Part shown: positions 30,420 through 40,910 of the stretch, in pieces | How the letters are laid out: each line of letters begins with the position of its first letter | Numbering within the stretch: the stretch's first letter is position 1 | Assembly (NCBI RefSeq): GCF_029851875.1 | Contig: NZ_JARKVC010000021.1 | Coordinates: 1 to 44,583, forward strand | Reading direction: 5' to 3' | Source: Actinomyces sp. | GTDB taxonomy: Bacteria; Actinomycetota; Actinomycetes; Actinomycetales; Actinomycetaceae | Length of the DNA: 44,583 nucleotides | Position numbers and translations under genes: made by a program | Notes under the pieces: model-generated | Databases searched by the model: none | What the model was told of the DNA's origin: nothing | Seen by the model: only the letters and a program-made list of their open reading frames with translations

Positions 30420-32446
30420 GACATCTCCTGAGTGTGTGATGAGTGAGGACCTGACGGAGCCGGTGCTGCGGGCAGGACGACGCTGACGCAGGTGGAGCCC
30501 GGCTGCGAGCGCACGGTGATGGTGCCGCCGTGGGAGTCGACCACGCTCTTGGCCAGCCCCATCCCCAGTCCCATCCCGAAACGGACCTGGCCGTGACGAG
30601 TGGTGAACCGGGGCTCAAAGATCCGGGGAAGGACCTCGGCGGCGATACCCGGGCCGTTGTCCTCCACGTCCACCCGGACCTGAGCGGGGCCGGCGTCCTC
30701 CACCCGGATGAGGAGGCGAGGCTCAAAGCGCTCCCCGCTCTCCCGTGCCTGCAGACCGGCGCTAGCCAGGGCGTCGGCGGCGTTGGACAGGATGTTCGTC
30801 CACACCTGGGCCAGCTCGCCGGCCCGGCCCACCACGGCAGGTACCTTCTCGTAGTCCCGCTCGACGGCCACCCCACCCAGACGGTGGGCAGTCAGCCGCA
30901 GGGAGTCCTCCAGGACCTCGCACACGTCGACGTCCTGGTCCATCTCCCCCTCGGGGCGCATATACGTGGACAACGAGGAGACCAGGCCTCGGATCCGGTC
31001 GGTGGCCAGGGCCATGTTGCGCCCCTGCCTGCCGATCGAGGCCGCGGTCAGCGCCGCCTCCAGCCGCGCGGGCTGTGCGGCCAGTGCCCGCACCTGCTCG
31101 GGATCCGTGTCCGCGTCCATGCCCAGGACCACCAGCTGGCGGGCCAGGTCGTGGTCGCCGACCACCGCCTCCAGGCTCCTCCTGGCAGCCCGCTCGGCCC
31201 GGGTCGAGGACGCCGGCCGCGTGCGCGCCGCCTGGACGGTCCTGGCAATCAGCTCACCGTCCGGATGAGTGGACATGAGCGCAGCCAGATCCTCCTGCAG
31301 GTGGTCACTGGCACGCTCTAGGGCCGCCACCGGGTTGTTGAGCTCGTGGGCCACACCCGCAGCCAGCTCGCCGAGGGTGGCGAAGCGCTCCTGGGCCAGC
31401 AGCTCCAGGCGCGCCTGCTCCAGGGCCGCCAGCGCCTGCGCGGTCTGGGCCCGCTCGGACTCCACCGCCGCGGCCAGCTCGATCTTCTCCACCTGAAGGA
31501 TCTCCGAGCGTGACAGGCGCTTGGTCAGGGAGGAGATGATGAGGGCCGCCAGGTTCTGCTCGGTGGCAGGGTTCTCACGCAGCGCCCGGTCCAGCTGCTC
31601 GATGGACAGCAGGATGAGCTCGACGTCGGTGGTCGTGGTCGCCGTGACGAAGGCGCGACCGTGGGAGGCCAGCGAGACGAGGCCCACGATGCGTCCGGTG
31701 GTGGCGTGGTGCAGAGTGACCTCCCCGACCCTGGTGTGCCGGGTCAGGGCCACAGCCCCGGAGACGACGATGTAGACGCCGTCGACCGGCTGGCCCTGGT
31801 GGGTCAGGCGCACGCCCGGTTCCAGGTGGAGGCGCGGGCGCGGCCCGAGCACCTTCTCACAGGCCGCGATCAAGGCCATGGTGAGGCGGTCGGTGGACTG
31901 TCCCAGCGCCTCCAGCATGGGAGAGCGCACGGAGGCCGGATGGTCATCCTCCGCTCCGAGCCGGGCGCGGCGCGGGTCGTCGGGGCGGTGGTCGCGCATC
32001 CAGCGGCGGGTCTGGGCCGCCGCGCGTCCGCCGATCGTCCCGGGCGTCCACGGCACGGCCACGACCTCCTGGACGAGGTCCTCGTCGATGGCGCGGCCCA
32101 CGTCCGTCAGCTCGCGGCGCTCGGTGAGCAGGATGAGCCTGGCCGAGGCCACTGCCGGGTAGTGGTCGACGGCGGCCGCGACGTCGTCGAGACTGCCGAC
32201 CTCGTCCGTGGCGATGATGAGGGCCACCGTGCCCAGGGGCTCGGCGTGCTGCGGGTTCGCGCGAGCAAAGAGCTCAGCCAGCGAGCGCACGCGTACCACC
32301 TGCGCCACCCCGCGCACGGCCGCCTCCACCTCGTGGGCGGCCTGGCTGCCCAGTGAGGCAGGAGAGACGACGGCGACGACGAGCTGCTCGTCCTCGCTGA
32401 TGTCGGCGGGCTGCGCCGTGGGCACCTCGGGCGGCTGGGTACTCAT
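30416..32446 (-). CDS. Sensor histidine kinase with receiver-like and cyclic-nucleotide-binding-like domains
   Basis: The 676-residue protein has no membrane helices. Residues ~20-150 resemble a receiver fold without the phospho-Asp motif. Residues ~205-295 form a cNMP/CRP-type beta-barrel (VYIVVSGAVAL, GRIVGLVSLA). A coiled linker (~305-355) leads to the dimerisation domain with phospho-acceptor His367 in AHELNNP. The ATPase domain shows NILSNAADAL (N box), VEDNGPGI (G1) and MGLGMGLAKSVVDSHGG (G2). It is therefore a cytoplasmic sensor. The start ATG 32446 lies seven bases after the SLC13-type gene, and the gene overlaps the response regulator. Ligand unknown. Confidence 0.92.
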   Translation of the reverse strand: MSTQPPEVPTAQPADISEDEQLVVAVVSPASLGSQAAHEVEAAVRGVAQVVRVRSLAELFARANPQHAEPLGTVALIIATDEVGSLDDVAAAVDHYPAVASARLILLTERRELTDVGRAIDEDLVQEVVAVPWTPGTIGGRAAAQTRRWMRDHRPDDPRRARLGAEDDHPASVRSPMLEALGQSTDRLTMALIAACEKVLGPRPRLHLEPGVRLTHQGQPVDGVYIVVSGAVALTRHTRVGEVTLHHATTGRIVGLVSLASHGRAFVTATTTTDVELILLSIEQLDRALRENPATEQNLAALIISSLTKRLSRSEILQVEKIELAAAVESERAQTAQALAALEQARLELLAQERFATLGELAAGVAHELNNPVAALERASDHLQEDLAALMSTHPDGELIARTVQAARTRPASSTRAERAARRSLEAVVGDHDLARQLVVLGMDADTDPEQVRALAAQPARLEAALTAASIGRQGRNMALATDRIRGLVSSLSTYMRPEGEMDQDVDVCEVLEDSLRLTAHRLGGVAVERDYEKVPAVVGRAGELAQVWTNILSNAADALASAGLQARESGERFEPRLLIRVEDAGPAQVRVDVEDNGPGIAAEVLPRIFEPRFTTRHGQVRFGMGLGMGLAKSVVDSHGGTITVRSQPGSTCVSVVLPAAPAPSGPHSSHTQEMS

Positions 32447-32453
32447 GCGGGCC

Positions 32454-33914
32454 TCACAACAGTCCCAGGACGGACCAGAAGGTCGGCATGACCAGGACGA
32501 GCAGGGCCGTTCCTACGACGCCGACGATGATGCCCACCTTGGCCATGTCCGCCGTCGTCACCTCGCCGGTGGCGTAGGCGATGGCGTTGGGCGGGGTAGA
32601 GATCGGCAGGCTCATGCCCAGCGAGCAGGCCAGCGCCAGGATGACGGCGATCGTGACCGGGTCCAGGCCGTCGATGCCGGTGGCCAGCCCCATGGCCAGA
32701 GGGATGAGGAGGTTGGAGGCGGCCGAGTGGCTGATGACGTTGGACATCGCCAGGCCGAGCACGCCCATGACGATGACGATGACCACCGCCGGCATGGAGC
32801 TCCAGCTGAACAGACCCAGGATCCAGGCGTCCAGGCCGGTCTTGCCCACACCGTCACCCAGCGCGATACCGCCGGCCACCAGCCACAGCACCGGCCAGGA
32901 CAGCCTGCCCAGGTCCTCCCCGCCCATCACCTTGGTCACCAGCAGGGCGACCACGGCCAGGAAGCCGACTACGTTGGCACTCATGCCGTGCAAGGCCTCG
33001 GTCATCCACAGCAGGATCGTGCACACGGCGATGACGTAGAAGGTCACGGCCTTGCGGTCGGTGTGCCAGCTGGCCTTCATCCTCAGCTCGATGCCGAGCC
33101 CGTCAGGGATGAACATGACGGCGATGAGCAGCCAGGCCCCGAAGAGGATGACGAGCATGAGCGGGACCGCCATGACCATCCAGGAGCCGAAGGAGATGTG
33201 GTAGCCCTGCTCAGCCAGCGCCCCCAGCGCGATGGCGTTGGGCGGGGTGCCCACAGGCGTGCCGATGCCGCCCACGTTGGCGGCTACGGGGATGGACAGG
33301 GCCAGGCCCGCGCGCGGCCTGCCTGCGGGCAGCGCGCCGAGGACCGGGATGACGACGGCGAACATCGTGGCGGTGGTGGCCGTGTTGGACATGAACATGC
33401 TCAGCAGGGCGGTGATGATCATCAGGCCCAGGACCGTCTTGCGGGCCGAGCCCGTGAAGGGCCGGATGAGGACGGCGGCGAGGTTCTTGTCCAGGTGGTA
33501 CTTCTCTGCGCCGTCGGCGATGAGAAAGCCTCCCAGGAACAGGATGATGACGGGGTTGGCCAGGGCCCCGAGGAAGGAGGAGTACCTGGCCGCGTCCTCC
33601 GGCACGGCCAGGAGGGCCTGGTCCGAGACGAGGAGGATCTCCAGGGCGATGACCAGGACAGCCGTGGCCACCAGCGGGATCGCCTCAGTGACCCACAGGA
33701 CGATAGCCAGCAGGAAGATGGAGAGCATCCGCTCGCCCAGGGGGTCCAGGTCGGGCACGTCGACAAGGAAGGGAGCGATGAAGACGACCGCACCCAGGAC
33801 AAGGCCGATGAGCTGTTTGGTCGACAGACCCGGTCCCTTGCCCGTGGCCGCCTGTGCGGAGGCCCGTGAGCGTGTGAGACTGGTACGGGTCGAGCGAGCG
33901 GAAGACCTCGGCAT
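32454..33914 (-). CDS. SLC13/DASS family anion:sodium symporter
   Basis: A 486-residue transporter with about 12 helices, of the divalent-anion:Na+ symporter family that imports C4-dicarboxylates, citrate or sulfate. The two inverted halves each carry the substrate loop: GTPVGTPPNAIALG and, near the end, GMSLPISTPPNAIAYATGE. SNTATTATM in the first half is the companion SNT motif. The start ATG 33914 has GGAGG a few bases upstream; sequence before it is not conserved. It is the first gene of a cluster with the kinase and response regulator, which may sense the substrate or the energy state (inference). Confidence 0.9.
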   Translation of the reverse strand: MPRSSARSTRTSLTRSRASAQAATGKGPGLSTKQLIGLVLGAVVFIAPFLVDVPDLDPLGERMLSIFLLAIVLWVTEAIPLVATAVLVIALEILLVSDQALLAVPEDAARYSSFLGALANPVIILFLGGFLIADGAEKYHLDKNLAAVLIRPFTGSARKTVLGLMIITALLSMFMSNTATTATMFAVVIPVLGALPAGRPRAGLALSIPVAANVGGIGTPVGTPPNAIALGALAEQGYHISFGSWMVMAVPLMLVILFGAWLLIAVMFIPDGLGIELRMKASWHTDRKAVTFYVIAVCTILLWMTEALHGMSANVVGFLAVVALLVTKVMGGEDLGRLSWPVLWLVAGGIALGDGVGKTGLDAWILGLFSWSSMPAVVIVIVMGVLGLAMSNVISHSAASNLLIPLAMGLATGIDGLDPVTIAVILALACSLGMSLPISTPPNAIAYATGEVTTADMAKVGIIVGVVGTALLVLVMPTFWSVLGLL

Positions 33915-34170
33915 AGCTCCTCCAAGGGGGCGCAGGAACGGGGACTTCCGGCTTCCTTGCCGGAACGGTCGCGATTGTATGCACAAGATCACGTCCTTGC
34001 CTGGGACTTCCGACTCGTTCCAGCCCCGGCCAGGTCTCTCCTCAACCCCGGTCCCGCCCCCGCCCCTGCGCCGATCGAGACCGGGCCCTCCTGTTCTGAG
34101 CCGTGCTCTAGGGCCGAGGTAGTTCCCGTTCCTGGATCAGACCACGGTTCCCACGCCCCTCGGGCGCGAC
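33915..34170 (-). promoter_or_regulatory. Promoter and leader region of the SLC13-type operon
   Basis: On the minus strand TACAAT (33979-33974) is a good -10, with no clear -35. The leader holds a seven-base hairpin, TTCCGGC with GCCGGAA (33946-33952 and 33959-33965), just upstream of the ribosome-binding site. No gene is seen in the remainder, which is also the upstream side of the hydrolase gene's stop. Confidence 0.4.
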
Positions 34171-35016
34171 TCAGGCCGGCAGGACCTGGGCGAGCCAGGG
34201 GTCGACAGCGGCATAGAAGCCCTCCGGCCGGCTCCGGCGCACGTCGTGCCCGGCTCCTGGCACGAGCGCCGTCGTCACATTCGCGTGCCCGAGGGCCTCC
34301 ACCTCCGCCAGACCCTTCACGCCCACACGGGCCGCGCCAGGGCGGTCGCCGGTGACGAGAAGAGTGGGCACCCTCAGCTGCGCCACGGCTTCCAGCCAGG
34401 GCACCTCGGGAGCCACGACCCCGGTATCCAGCAGCGCGGAGTCCATGCGCTGGTCTGCCCACAGTCCTGCCACAGCCTCAGCGTCCGGCACCGATCCGGA
34501 CGCGACAGAGCGCTCCAGGGCGGCCGGCAGATCAGCCAGCTCGGCCTCCAGCGCGCGACGCCGCGCCGCCCCGCGCGCCATCAGCTCGCTGTGACTGCGC
34601 TGGCCATAGCGGGCAGGGTCGCACAGCACCGCACCCGCCACCAGGTCGGGGTGCCGGGCGGCCACCACCATCGCCGTCGCCCCACCCATCGAGTGCCCGA
34701 TGAGGACGGGCCTGGTGGCCGACGCTGGCAGGCCTGCCGCCAGGCGCGCCGAGCGCTCGTCCTCGATCTCGCACAGGGCGGCAACGACGTCGTCGACCAG
34801 GACCTGACCCGCACGAGCCAGCTGGTCCGGGCTCCAGCGCGGGGACAGGCCGTGGCCGCGGGCGTCCAGCGCGATGACGCGGTAGCCGGCGCGCGCCCAG
34901 TGGTCGATCGCCCCGCTCTGGGAGACGGCCGAGCCGGTGATGCCGTGCAGGAGGACGAGGGCAGGGGCCGCCGGCGGGCCGACGACGATCCTCGCCAAGG
35001 GCTGTTCCGTCTCCAC
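34171..35016 (-). CDS. Alpha/beta hydrolase
   Basis: A 281-residue single-domain alpha/beta-fold hydrolase, cytoplasmic by lack of a signal. The oxyanion-hole segment LLHGITGS, the nucleophile elbow GHSMGG with Ser109, the acid in VTGDRPG and the histidine in GAGHDVRR form a complete triad. The substrate cannot be told; esterase, lactonase or C-C hydrolase are all possible. GTG 35016 is preferred since GGAGGAG stands five bases upstream; the longer frame to 35100 would run across the shared regulatory sites. It is divergent from luxS and shares a promoter region with GTGCAC-type repeats, so the two may be co-regulated. Confidence 0.88.
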   Translation of the reverse strand: METEQPLARIVVGPPAAPALVLLHGITGSAVSQSGAIDHWARAGYRVIALDARGHGLSPRWSPDQLARAGQVLVDDVVAALCEIEDERSARLAAGLPASATRPVLIGHSMGGATAMVVAARHPDLVAGAVLCDPARYGQRSHSELMARGAARRRALEAELADLPAALERSVASGSVPDAEAVAGLWADQRMDSALLDTGVVAPEVPWLEAVAQLRVPTLLVTGDRPGAARVGVKGLAEVEALGHANVTTALVPGAGHDVRRSRPEGFYAAVDPWLAQVLPA

Positions 35017-35032
35017 GCGCTCTCCTCCAGTC

Positions 35033-35105
35033 CGCGAGTGTGCACCTGTGTGCTCCAGTGAGCAGTCCCCAGGTGCACACTCGGCAGCATAGGTGCACAC
35101 TCGCG
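35033..35105. promoter_or_regulatory. Cluster of GTGCAC-centred sites between the hydrolase gene and luxS
   Basis: CGCGAGTGTGCACCT (35033-35047) is the perfect reverse complement of AGGTGCACACTCGCG (35091-35105). A third copy of AGGTGCACACTCG starts at 35071, exactly 20 bases (two turns) before the second. A degenerate GTGTGCTCC starts at 35048, ten bases after the matching part of the first. The cluster lies just upstream of the luxS -10 box and of the divergent hydrolase gene. Confidence 0.6.
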
Positions 35106-35111
35106 AGCCTC

Positions 35112-35117
35112 TAGGCT
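35112..35117 (+). promoter_or_regulatory. -10 element TAGGCT of luxS
   Basis: TAGGCT ends six bases before the ATG at 35124, so the message would begin at or next to the start codon. The same hexamer and spacing style occur at 19145. If the downstream ATG at 35190 were the true start the leader would be 66 bases. Confidence 0.4.
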
Positions 35118-35123
35118 GATGTC

Positions 35124-35639
35124 ATGACGCAGCACAGCCCTGTCTCCGCCCCGCACAACGAGTCCTACACGGACACCGAGGGCCCGCGCATGAACGTGGA
35201 GTCCTTCAACCTGGACCACACCAAGGTGGCTGCACCCTTTCTCCGCGTGGCGGACCGCAAGCGCCTGCCGGGCGGGGACGAGCTGGTCAAGTACGACGTG
35301 CGCTTCACCCAGCCCAACGTCGACCACCTGGACATGAAGGCCGTCCACTCCATCGAGCACCTGACGGCCGAGCTCATGCGCAACCACACCGACCGTCTCA
35401 TCGACTGGGGACCCATGGGCTGCCAGACCGGCTTCTACGCCCTGACGCTGGGCATCGAGCCCGAGGACTTCGCGCCTGTGCTGGAGGCGACCTTCCGCGA
35501 CATCCTTGAGGCGACCGAGGTCCCGGCCGCCAACGAGGTGCAGTGCGGCTGGGGCACCAACCACAGCCTGGCCGCCGCCCAGGAGGCCGTCCGAGCCTTC
35601 CTGGCCGCCCGCGCGCAGTGGGACCAGGTCCTGGCCTGA
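35124..35639 (+). CDS. luxS: S-ribosylhomocysteine lyase (autoinducer-2 synthase)
   Basis: LuxS converts S-ribosylhomocysteine to homocysteine and DPD, the precursor of AI-2. The 171-residue protein has metal ligands His75 and His79 in HSIEHL and Cys141 in VQCGWG, with the catalytic cysteine Cys100 in MGCQTG. The classic N-terminal segment [17 protein letters not shown] starts at residue 24; an ATG at 35190 just before it could be the real start, giving 149 residues. Position of the -10 box favours 35124. The nucleosidase that produces its substrate is encoded 0.9 kb downstream, with an AlbA_2 gene in between. Confidence 0.95.
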   Translation: MTQHSPVSAPHNESYTDTEGPRMNVESFNLDHTKVAAPFLRVADRKRLPGGDELVKYDVRFTQPNVDHLDMKAVHSIEHLTAELMRNHTDRLIDWGPMGCQTGFYALTLGIEPEDFAPVLEATFRDILEATEVPAANEVQCGWGTNHSLAAAQEAVRAFLAARAQWDQVLA

Positions 35640-35765
35640 TTCTGCAAACTATGGCCTAGAGAACCTGCACAACACGGGCTAGCCAGGACATCCGCCTGGG
35701 TAGGCGGGAGTCTGCGGGTCATGGCCACGTCCCGCGAGTGATCGACTCGCAGCCGGCTCACCTCC

Positions 35766-36464
35766 TTGGGATCGCAGGAGCAGTCATCATCAAGGGGCCC
35801 CGCACCTCAGGTTCGCCGCACCGCCGGCACCGCAACCGCCCCTGCCCCCGATCGCTCACTCGCCGCCCCGCGGGGAGTGAGCGATCGCCTGGAGCTCAAG
35901 TCCTCAGCCCGCGTCAACATGCACACGGGCAAGCGCGATGAGGCGATGGAGACGGTCGTGGCCAAGACCGTGGCAGCCTTCCTCAATGCGCGCGGGGGCA
36001 CCCTGCTGCTCGGCGTCGACGACTCCGGGTCGCTCATCGGGCTCGATCCGGACTATCAGACCCTGCGCCAGCCGGACGCCGACCGCTTCGAGCTCTTCCT
36101 GCGCGACCTGTGGCGCACCCGGCTGGGTGCCAACGCGGCGGCGCTGCCTCGGCTGGACTTTGCCCCGGCCAGCGACGGGCACGGTGAGGTGTGCCGCGTG
36201 AGCGTGCCACCCTCACCCCGACCTGTCTACCTGGCGGGAGCCAAGGGGAAGGAGGGCCGTGAGCTGTGGGTGCGCGCCGGCAACTCGACCCAGCGCCTGG
36301 AGGTGGACGACGCCGTCACCTACGTGGCCCAACGCTGGCCGCGCGAGGTACGTCCGACGCTGCGCTCACGCATCGGCACCTACCTGCTCTACCACCGCAA
36401 GGCGGCCCCGGGCACCGCTGCCGCGCCGCAGCCCGCCCCTCACCCGGGCGGTCGGCCAACGTGA
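35766..36464 (+). CDS. AlbA_2 (Schlafen-type) putative ATP/nucleic-acid-binding protein, possibly N-truncated
   Basis: Residues ~42-195 match the AlbA_2 domain: RLELKSSARVNMHTGKRDEA, then TVAAFLNARGGTLLLGVDD, a G-rich core typical of the family, and LWVRAGNSTQRL towards the end. Full-length relatives have other domains before this, often ending in ES-x-x-LEFKSS; here only 40 Arg/Pro/Ala-rich residues precede it and the first start is a TTG with a poor ribosome-binding site. The gene may therefore be a truncated remnant. It interrupts luxS and mtn. Stand-alone AlbA_2 proteins are often linked to defence or RNA processing, but no such partner is present. Confidence 0.65.
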   Translation: MGSQEQSSSRGPAPQVRRTAGTATAPAPDRSLAAPRGVSDRLELKSSARVNMHTGKRDEAMETVVAKTVAAFLNARGGTLLLGVDDSGSLIGLDPDYQTLRQPDADRFELFLRDLWRTRLGANAAALPRLDFAPASDGHGEVCRVSVPPSPRPVYLAGAKGKEGRELWVRAGNSTQRLEVDDAVTYVAQRWPREVRPTLRSRIGTYLLYHRKAAPGTAAAPQPAPHPGGRPT

Positions 36465-36521
36465 GCCGGTCTGCCCAGAGGGCGAGGAGCCAGTGTCACA
36501 CCCCTCCAGTAGGGTCACCTC

Positions 36522-37295
36522 ATGAGCACCCGCCGCGTCGCCGCCCTCGTCCTCACCGCCATGCCCGAGGAGGCCCAGCCCTTCCTGGAGGCCCTGCCCC
36601 TGGTGGACAAGGCCGAGCCGGTCAGCCTCCTGGGCACTGCCCAGGCCTGGTCCCTGGAGCTGCCTGACCGCCAGGAGGGCACCGAGGGCGCACGCGAGCT
36701 CGTCCTGGTGCGTTGCGGTATCGGCCTGGTGGCTGCGGCGAGCACGCTGGCAACGCTACTGACCCAGGTGCGTCCCGACGTCGTCGTCTCGGCCGGCACC
36801 ACCGGGGGCCTGGGGCGGGAGGTCGAGGTCGGGGACGTGTGCGTCTCCCAGACGCTGGCCTACGGGGACGTGGACGCCACCGCCTTCGGCTACGCCGTGG
36901 GCCAGACCCCCGGGCAGCCCGCGGTCTTCACCGCAGATGCCGGGCTCGTGGCGCGTGCCGGCTCCGCCTGCGAGGCGCTGCACCGGGCCACCTCCGCCTC
37001 GGCTCGCGCTCGCATCCACGTGGCGCAGATGCTGTCCGGCGGCTCCTTCGTCACCGCCGCCAACGTCAAGGACATGCGTGAGCGCTTCCCGCAGGCCGTG
37101 AGCACGGACATGGAGTCCACCGCGCTGGCACAGGTGTGCCACGCAGCCGGCATCCCCTTCGTCTCAGTGCGTGGGGTCTCGGACCTGTGCGGGCCCGAGG
37201 CCGGGCAGGACTTCCACATCGGTGCCGATGAGGCCGCAACCCGCTCGGCCGCCGTCGTCCAGGCCGCACTGAGCCCGCAAGGGCGCCCAGCCTGA
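36522..37295 (+). CDS. mtn: 5'-methylthioadenosine/S-adenosylhomocysteine nucleosidase
   Basis: Mtn (Pfs) removes adenine from MTA and S-adenosylhomocysteine; the latter yields S-ribosylhomocysteine for LuxS. The 257-residue protein is of the PNP_UDP_1 fold with an N-terminal AMPEEAQPF segment (catalytic Glu), SAGTTGGL for ribose binding, and STDMESTAL, in which Asp196 is the acid and Met197/Glu198 bind the ribose, followed by RGVSDLC. It is a little longer than the E. coli enzyme (232 residues), partly through an insertion at residues 45-60. The start ATG 36522 has no strong ribosome-binding site. Together with luxS it completes the activated-methyl-cycle branch that releases AI-2. Confidence 0.92.
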   Translation: MSTRRVAALVLTAMPEEAQPFLEALPLVDKAEPVSLLGTAQAWSLELPDRQEGTEGARELVLVRCGIGLVAAASTLATLLTQVRPDVVVSAGTTGGLGREVEVGDVCVSQTLAYGDVDATAFGYAVGQTPGQPAVFTADAGLVARAGSACEALHRATSASARARIHVAQMLSGGSFVTAANVKDMRERFPQAVSTDMESTALAQVCHAAGIPFVSVRGVSDLCGPEAGQDFHIGADEAATRSAAVVQAALSPQGRPA

Positions 37296-37367
37296 CTCGC
37301 GAGCGGCCAGGCACCCCTCACCGCGGACAGGCAGGACAGCCGTCCGACGTCGGGGCGGCCTGCAGCC

Positions 37368-37676
37368 TCAGGCCTGCTCGCGCAGGCGGGCCTCGACCCG
37401 CTCGACCTTCGCCGTGAGCTGGCCGTCCCAGCCCGGGCGGATGTCTGCCTTGAGCACGAGGGAGACCCGCGGGCTCACCGCAGCGACCGCCTCGCAGGCG
37501 CGCTTGACCACGTCCATGCACTCGTCCCACTCACCTTCGATGGTGGTGAACATCGACGTCGTCTCATGGGGCAGGCCGGACTCACGCACCACGCGCACGG
37601 CAGCGGCCACTGCCTCGCAGACCGAGCCGTCCGGGGCGCTGGAGGTGGACGGGGAGACGGAGAAGGCGACAAGCAT
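37368..37676 (-). CDS. MTH1187-family thiamine-binding protein
   Basis: A 102-residue protein of the MTH1187/YkoF-like (UPF0045) group, ferredoxin-like folds that bind thiamine or related pyrimidines in several bacteria. Recognised features are MLVAFSVSP at the start, the loop TTSMFTTIEGEWDE and the later VVKRACEAV helix. ATG 37676 has GGAGG eight bases upstream; the earlier in-frame ATG at 37694 would lie across that site. It is divergent from the tetR gene, and their 105-base spacer includes the two TetR-type palindromes, so the repressor might act on this gene also. Confidence 0.85.
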   Translation of the reverse strand: MLVAFSVSPSTSSAPDGSVCEAVAAAVRVVRESGLPHETTSMFTTIEGEWDECMDVVKRACEAVAAVSPRVSLVLKADIRPGWDGQLTAKVERVEARLREQA

Positions 37677-37741
37677 GCCCCTATCCTCCCTCATCCGGAC
37701 GTCGTCCAGGCGACACCGCTGTGCTCACCTGCACATCAATA

Positions 37742-37775
37742 TGCACTTGGTGCAAATCTGCACTGGGTGCATACT
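37742..37775 (+). promoter_or_regulatory. tetR promoter overlapped by two operator palindromes
   Basis: TTGGTG (37747-37752) and CATACT (37770-37775) are separated by 17 bases. TGCACTTGGTGCA (37742-37754) and TGCACTGGGTGCA (37759-37771) are near-identical palindromes with centres 17 bases apart, one over each promoter element. The -10 ends six bases before the GTG start at 37782. Self-repression by the TetR protein is inferred from the arrangement. Confidence 0.65.
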
Positions 37776-37781
37776 CTTGGC

Positions 37782-40153
<2,372 letters not shown>

Positions 40154-40297
40154 GCACGCTATCCCGCTGGCTCCTTCGCTATCCCGTCACCTCGTTCGCA
40201 CCCTCACCGTCTCTGTCGCGACCCCGTAGCGCGCGCCGCACGGTGGCGAAGGACAGTAATGGGGTAGCGAGCGACGTCACGAGGTAGCAGCAAACGC

Positions 40298-40346
40298 ACG
40301 ACGGCGGCTGGTGACCTTCACGCAGAAGGTCACCAGCCGCCGTCGT
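40298..40346. terminator. 21-bp perfect hairpin between convergent operons
   Basis: The arms 40298-40318 and 40326-40346 pair perfectly with a seven-base loop. It serves both the efflux operon and the converging ahpC-ahpD operon (ahpD stop at 40378). No T-tract follows on either side. In 40154-40297 the word GCTATCCCG occurs twice and an inverted GGGGTAGC once; no gene is seen. Confidence 0.75.
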
Positions 40347-40377
40347 CATGATCGTGCGTGGCACGCACCGGCCAGGC

Positions 40378-40908
40378 TCAGCCGAGAGTCTCAACGACCT
40401 CGATCGCCTGTGCGGCACCCTGGACGGTCGCCGCAATGCGCACGGCCTCCCAGACCTGCTCAGTGCTCAGGCCCTCGGCGCGGACCGTGGCGTCGTGCGC
40501 GGTCACGCACTTCTCGCAGCCGTTGATGGTGGACACCGCCAGGCTCCACAGCTCGAAGTCGACCTTGTCCACCCCGCCGCTGGAGCTGATGATGTTCATG
40601 CGCAGGCCCATACGCTCGTTGGCGTAGTCGCCACCCAGGAAGTGGCGGGCGCGGTAGGCCACGTTGTTCATCGCCATGATGGAGGCAGCGCCCAGCGCGG
40701 CGCAGGCGGCCTCCTCGCTCAGGTGCTCCTTGGCCTCCTCAGCCACCTGGACGAGTACGGACTCGTTGCGGGTGGCGGCCGCGGCAGCGAGGAAGGTCCC
40801 CCACTGCTGCTGCTCGGTCAGCGTCGTGGAGCGCACGAGGCTGGAGAGGTTGAGGGACAGGTCCTTGGCCCACTCGGGCAGGGCCGAGCGCAGGTTCGCG
40901 ATCGTCAT
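40378..40908 (-). CDS. ahpD: Alkyl hydroperoxide reductase AhpD
   Basis: AhpD is a small thiol peroxidase that re-reduces AhpC in mycobacteria, linked there to lipoyl proteins. From ATG 40908 the protein has 176 residues, with the CxxC site Cys131/Cys134 and His138 in [11 protein letters not shown], one position from the M. tuberculosis numbers (C130/C133/H137). An upstream in-frame start at 40974 would add residues that overlap ahpC and are not family-like. It follows ahpC by two bases. The operon carries no ahpF, which fits AhpD as the reductant donor. Confidence 0.95.
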   Translation of the reverse strand: MTIANLRSALPEWAKDLSLNLSSLVRSTTLTEQQQWGTFLAAAAATRNESVLVQVAEEAKEHLSEEAACAALGAASIMAMNNVAYRARHFLGGDYANERMGLRMNIISSSGGVDKVDFELWSLAVSTINGCEKCVTAHDATVRAEGLSTEQVWEAVRIAATVQGAAQAIEVVETLG

Positions 40909-40910
40909 CC

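Noticed and set aside
163-36464. The fragment at 163-777 and the AlbA_2 gene at 35766-36464 as two halves of one split gene
   Set aside because: They are 35 kb apart, and the AlbA_2 protein belongs to the kind with its own C-terminus and not the type joined to the ATP-binding half.
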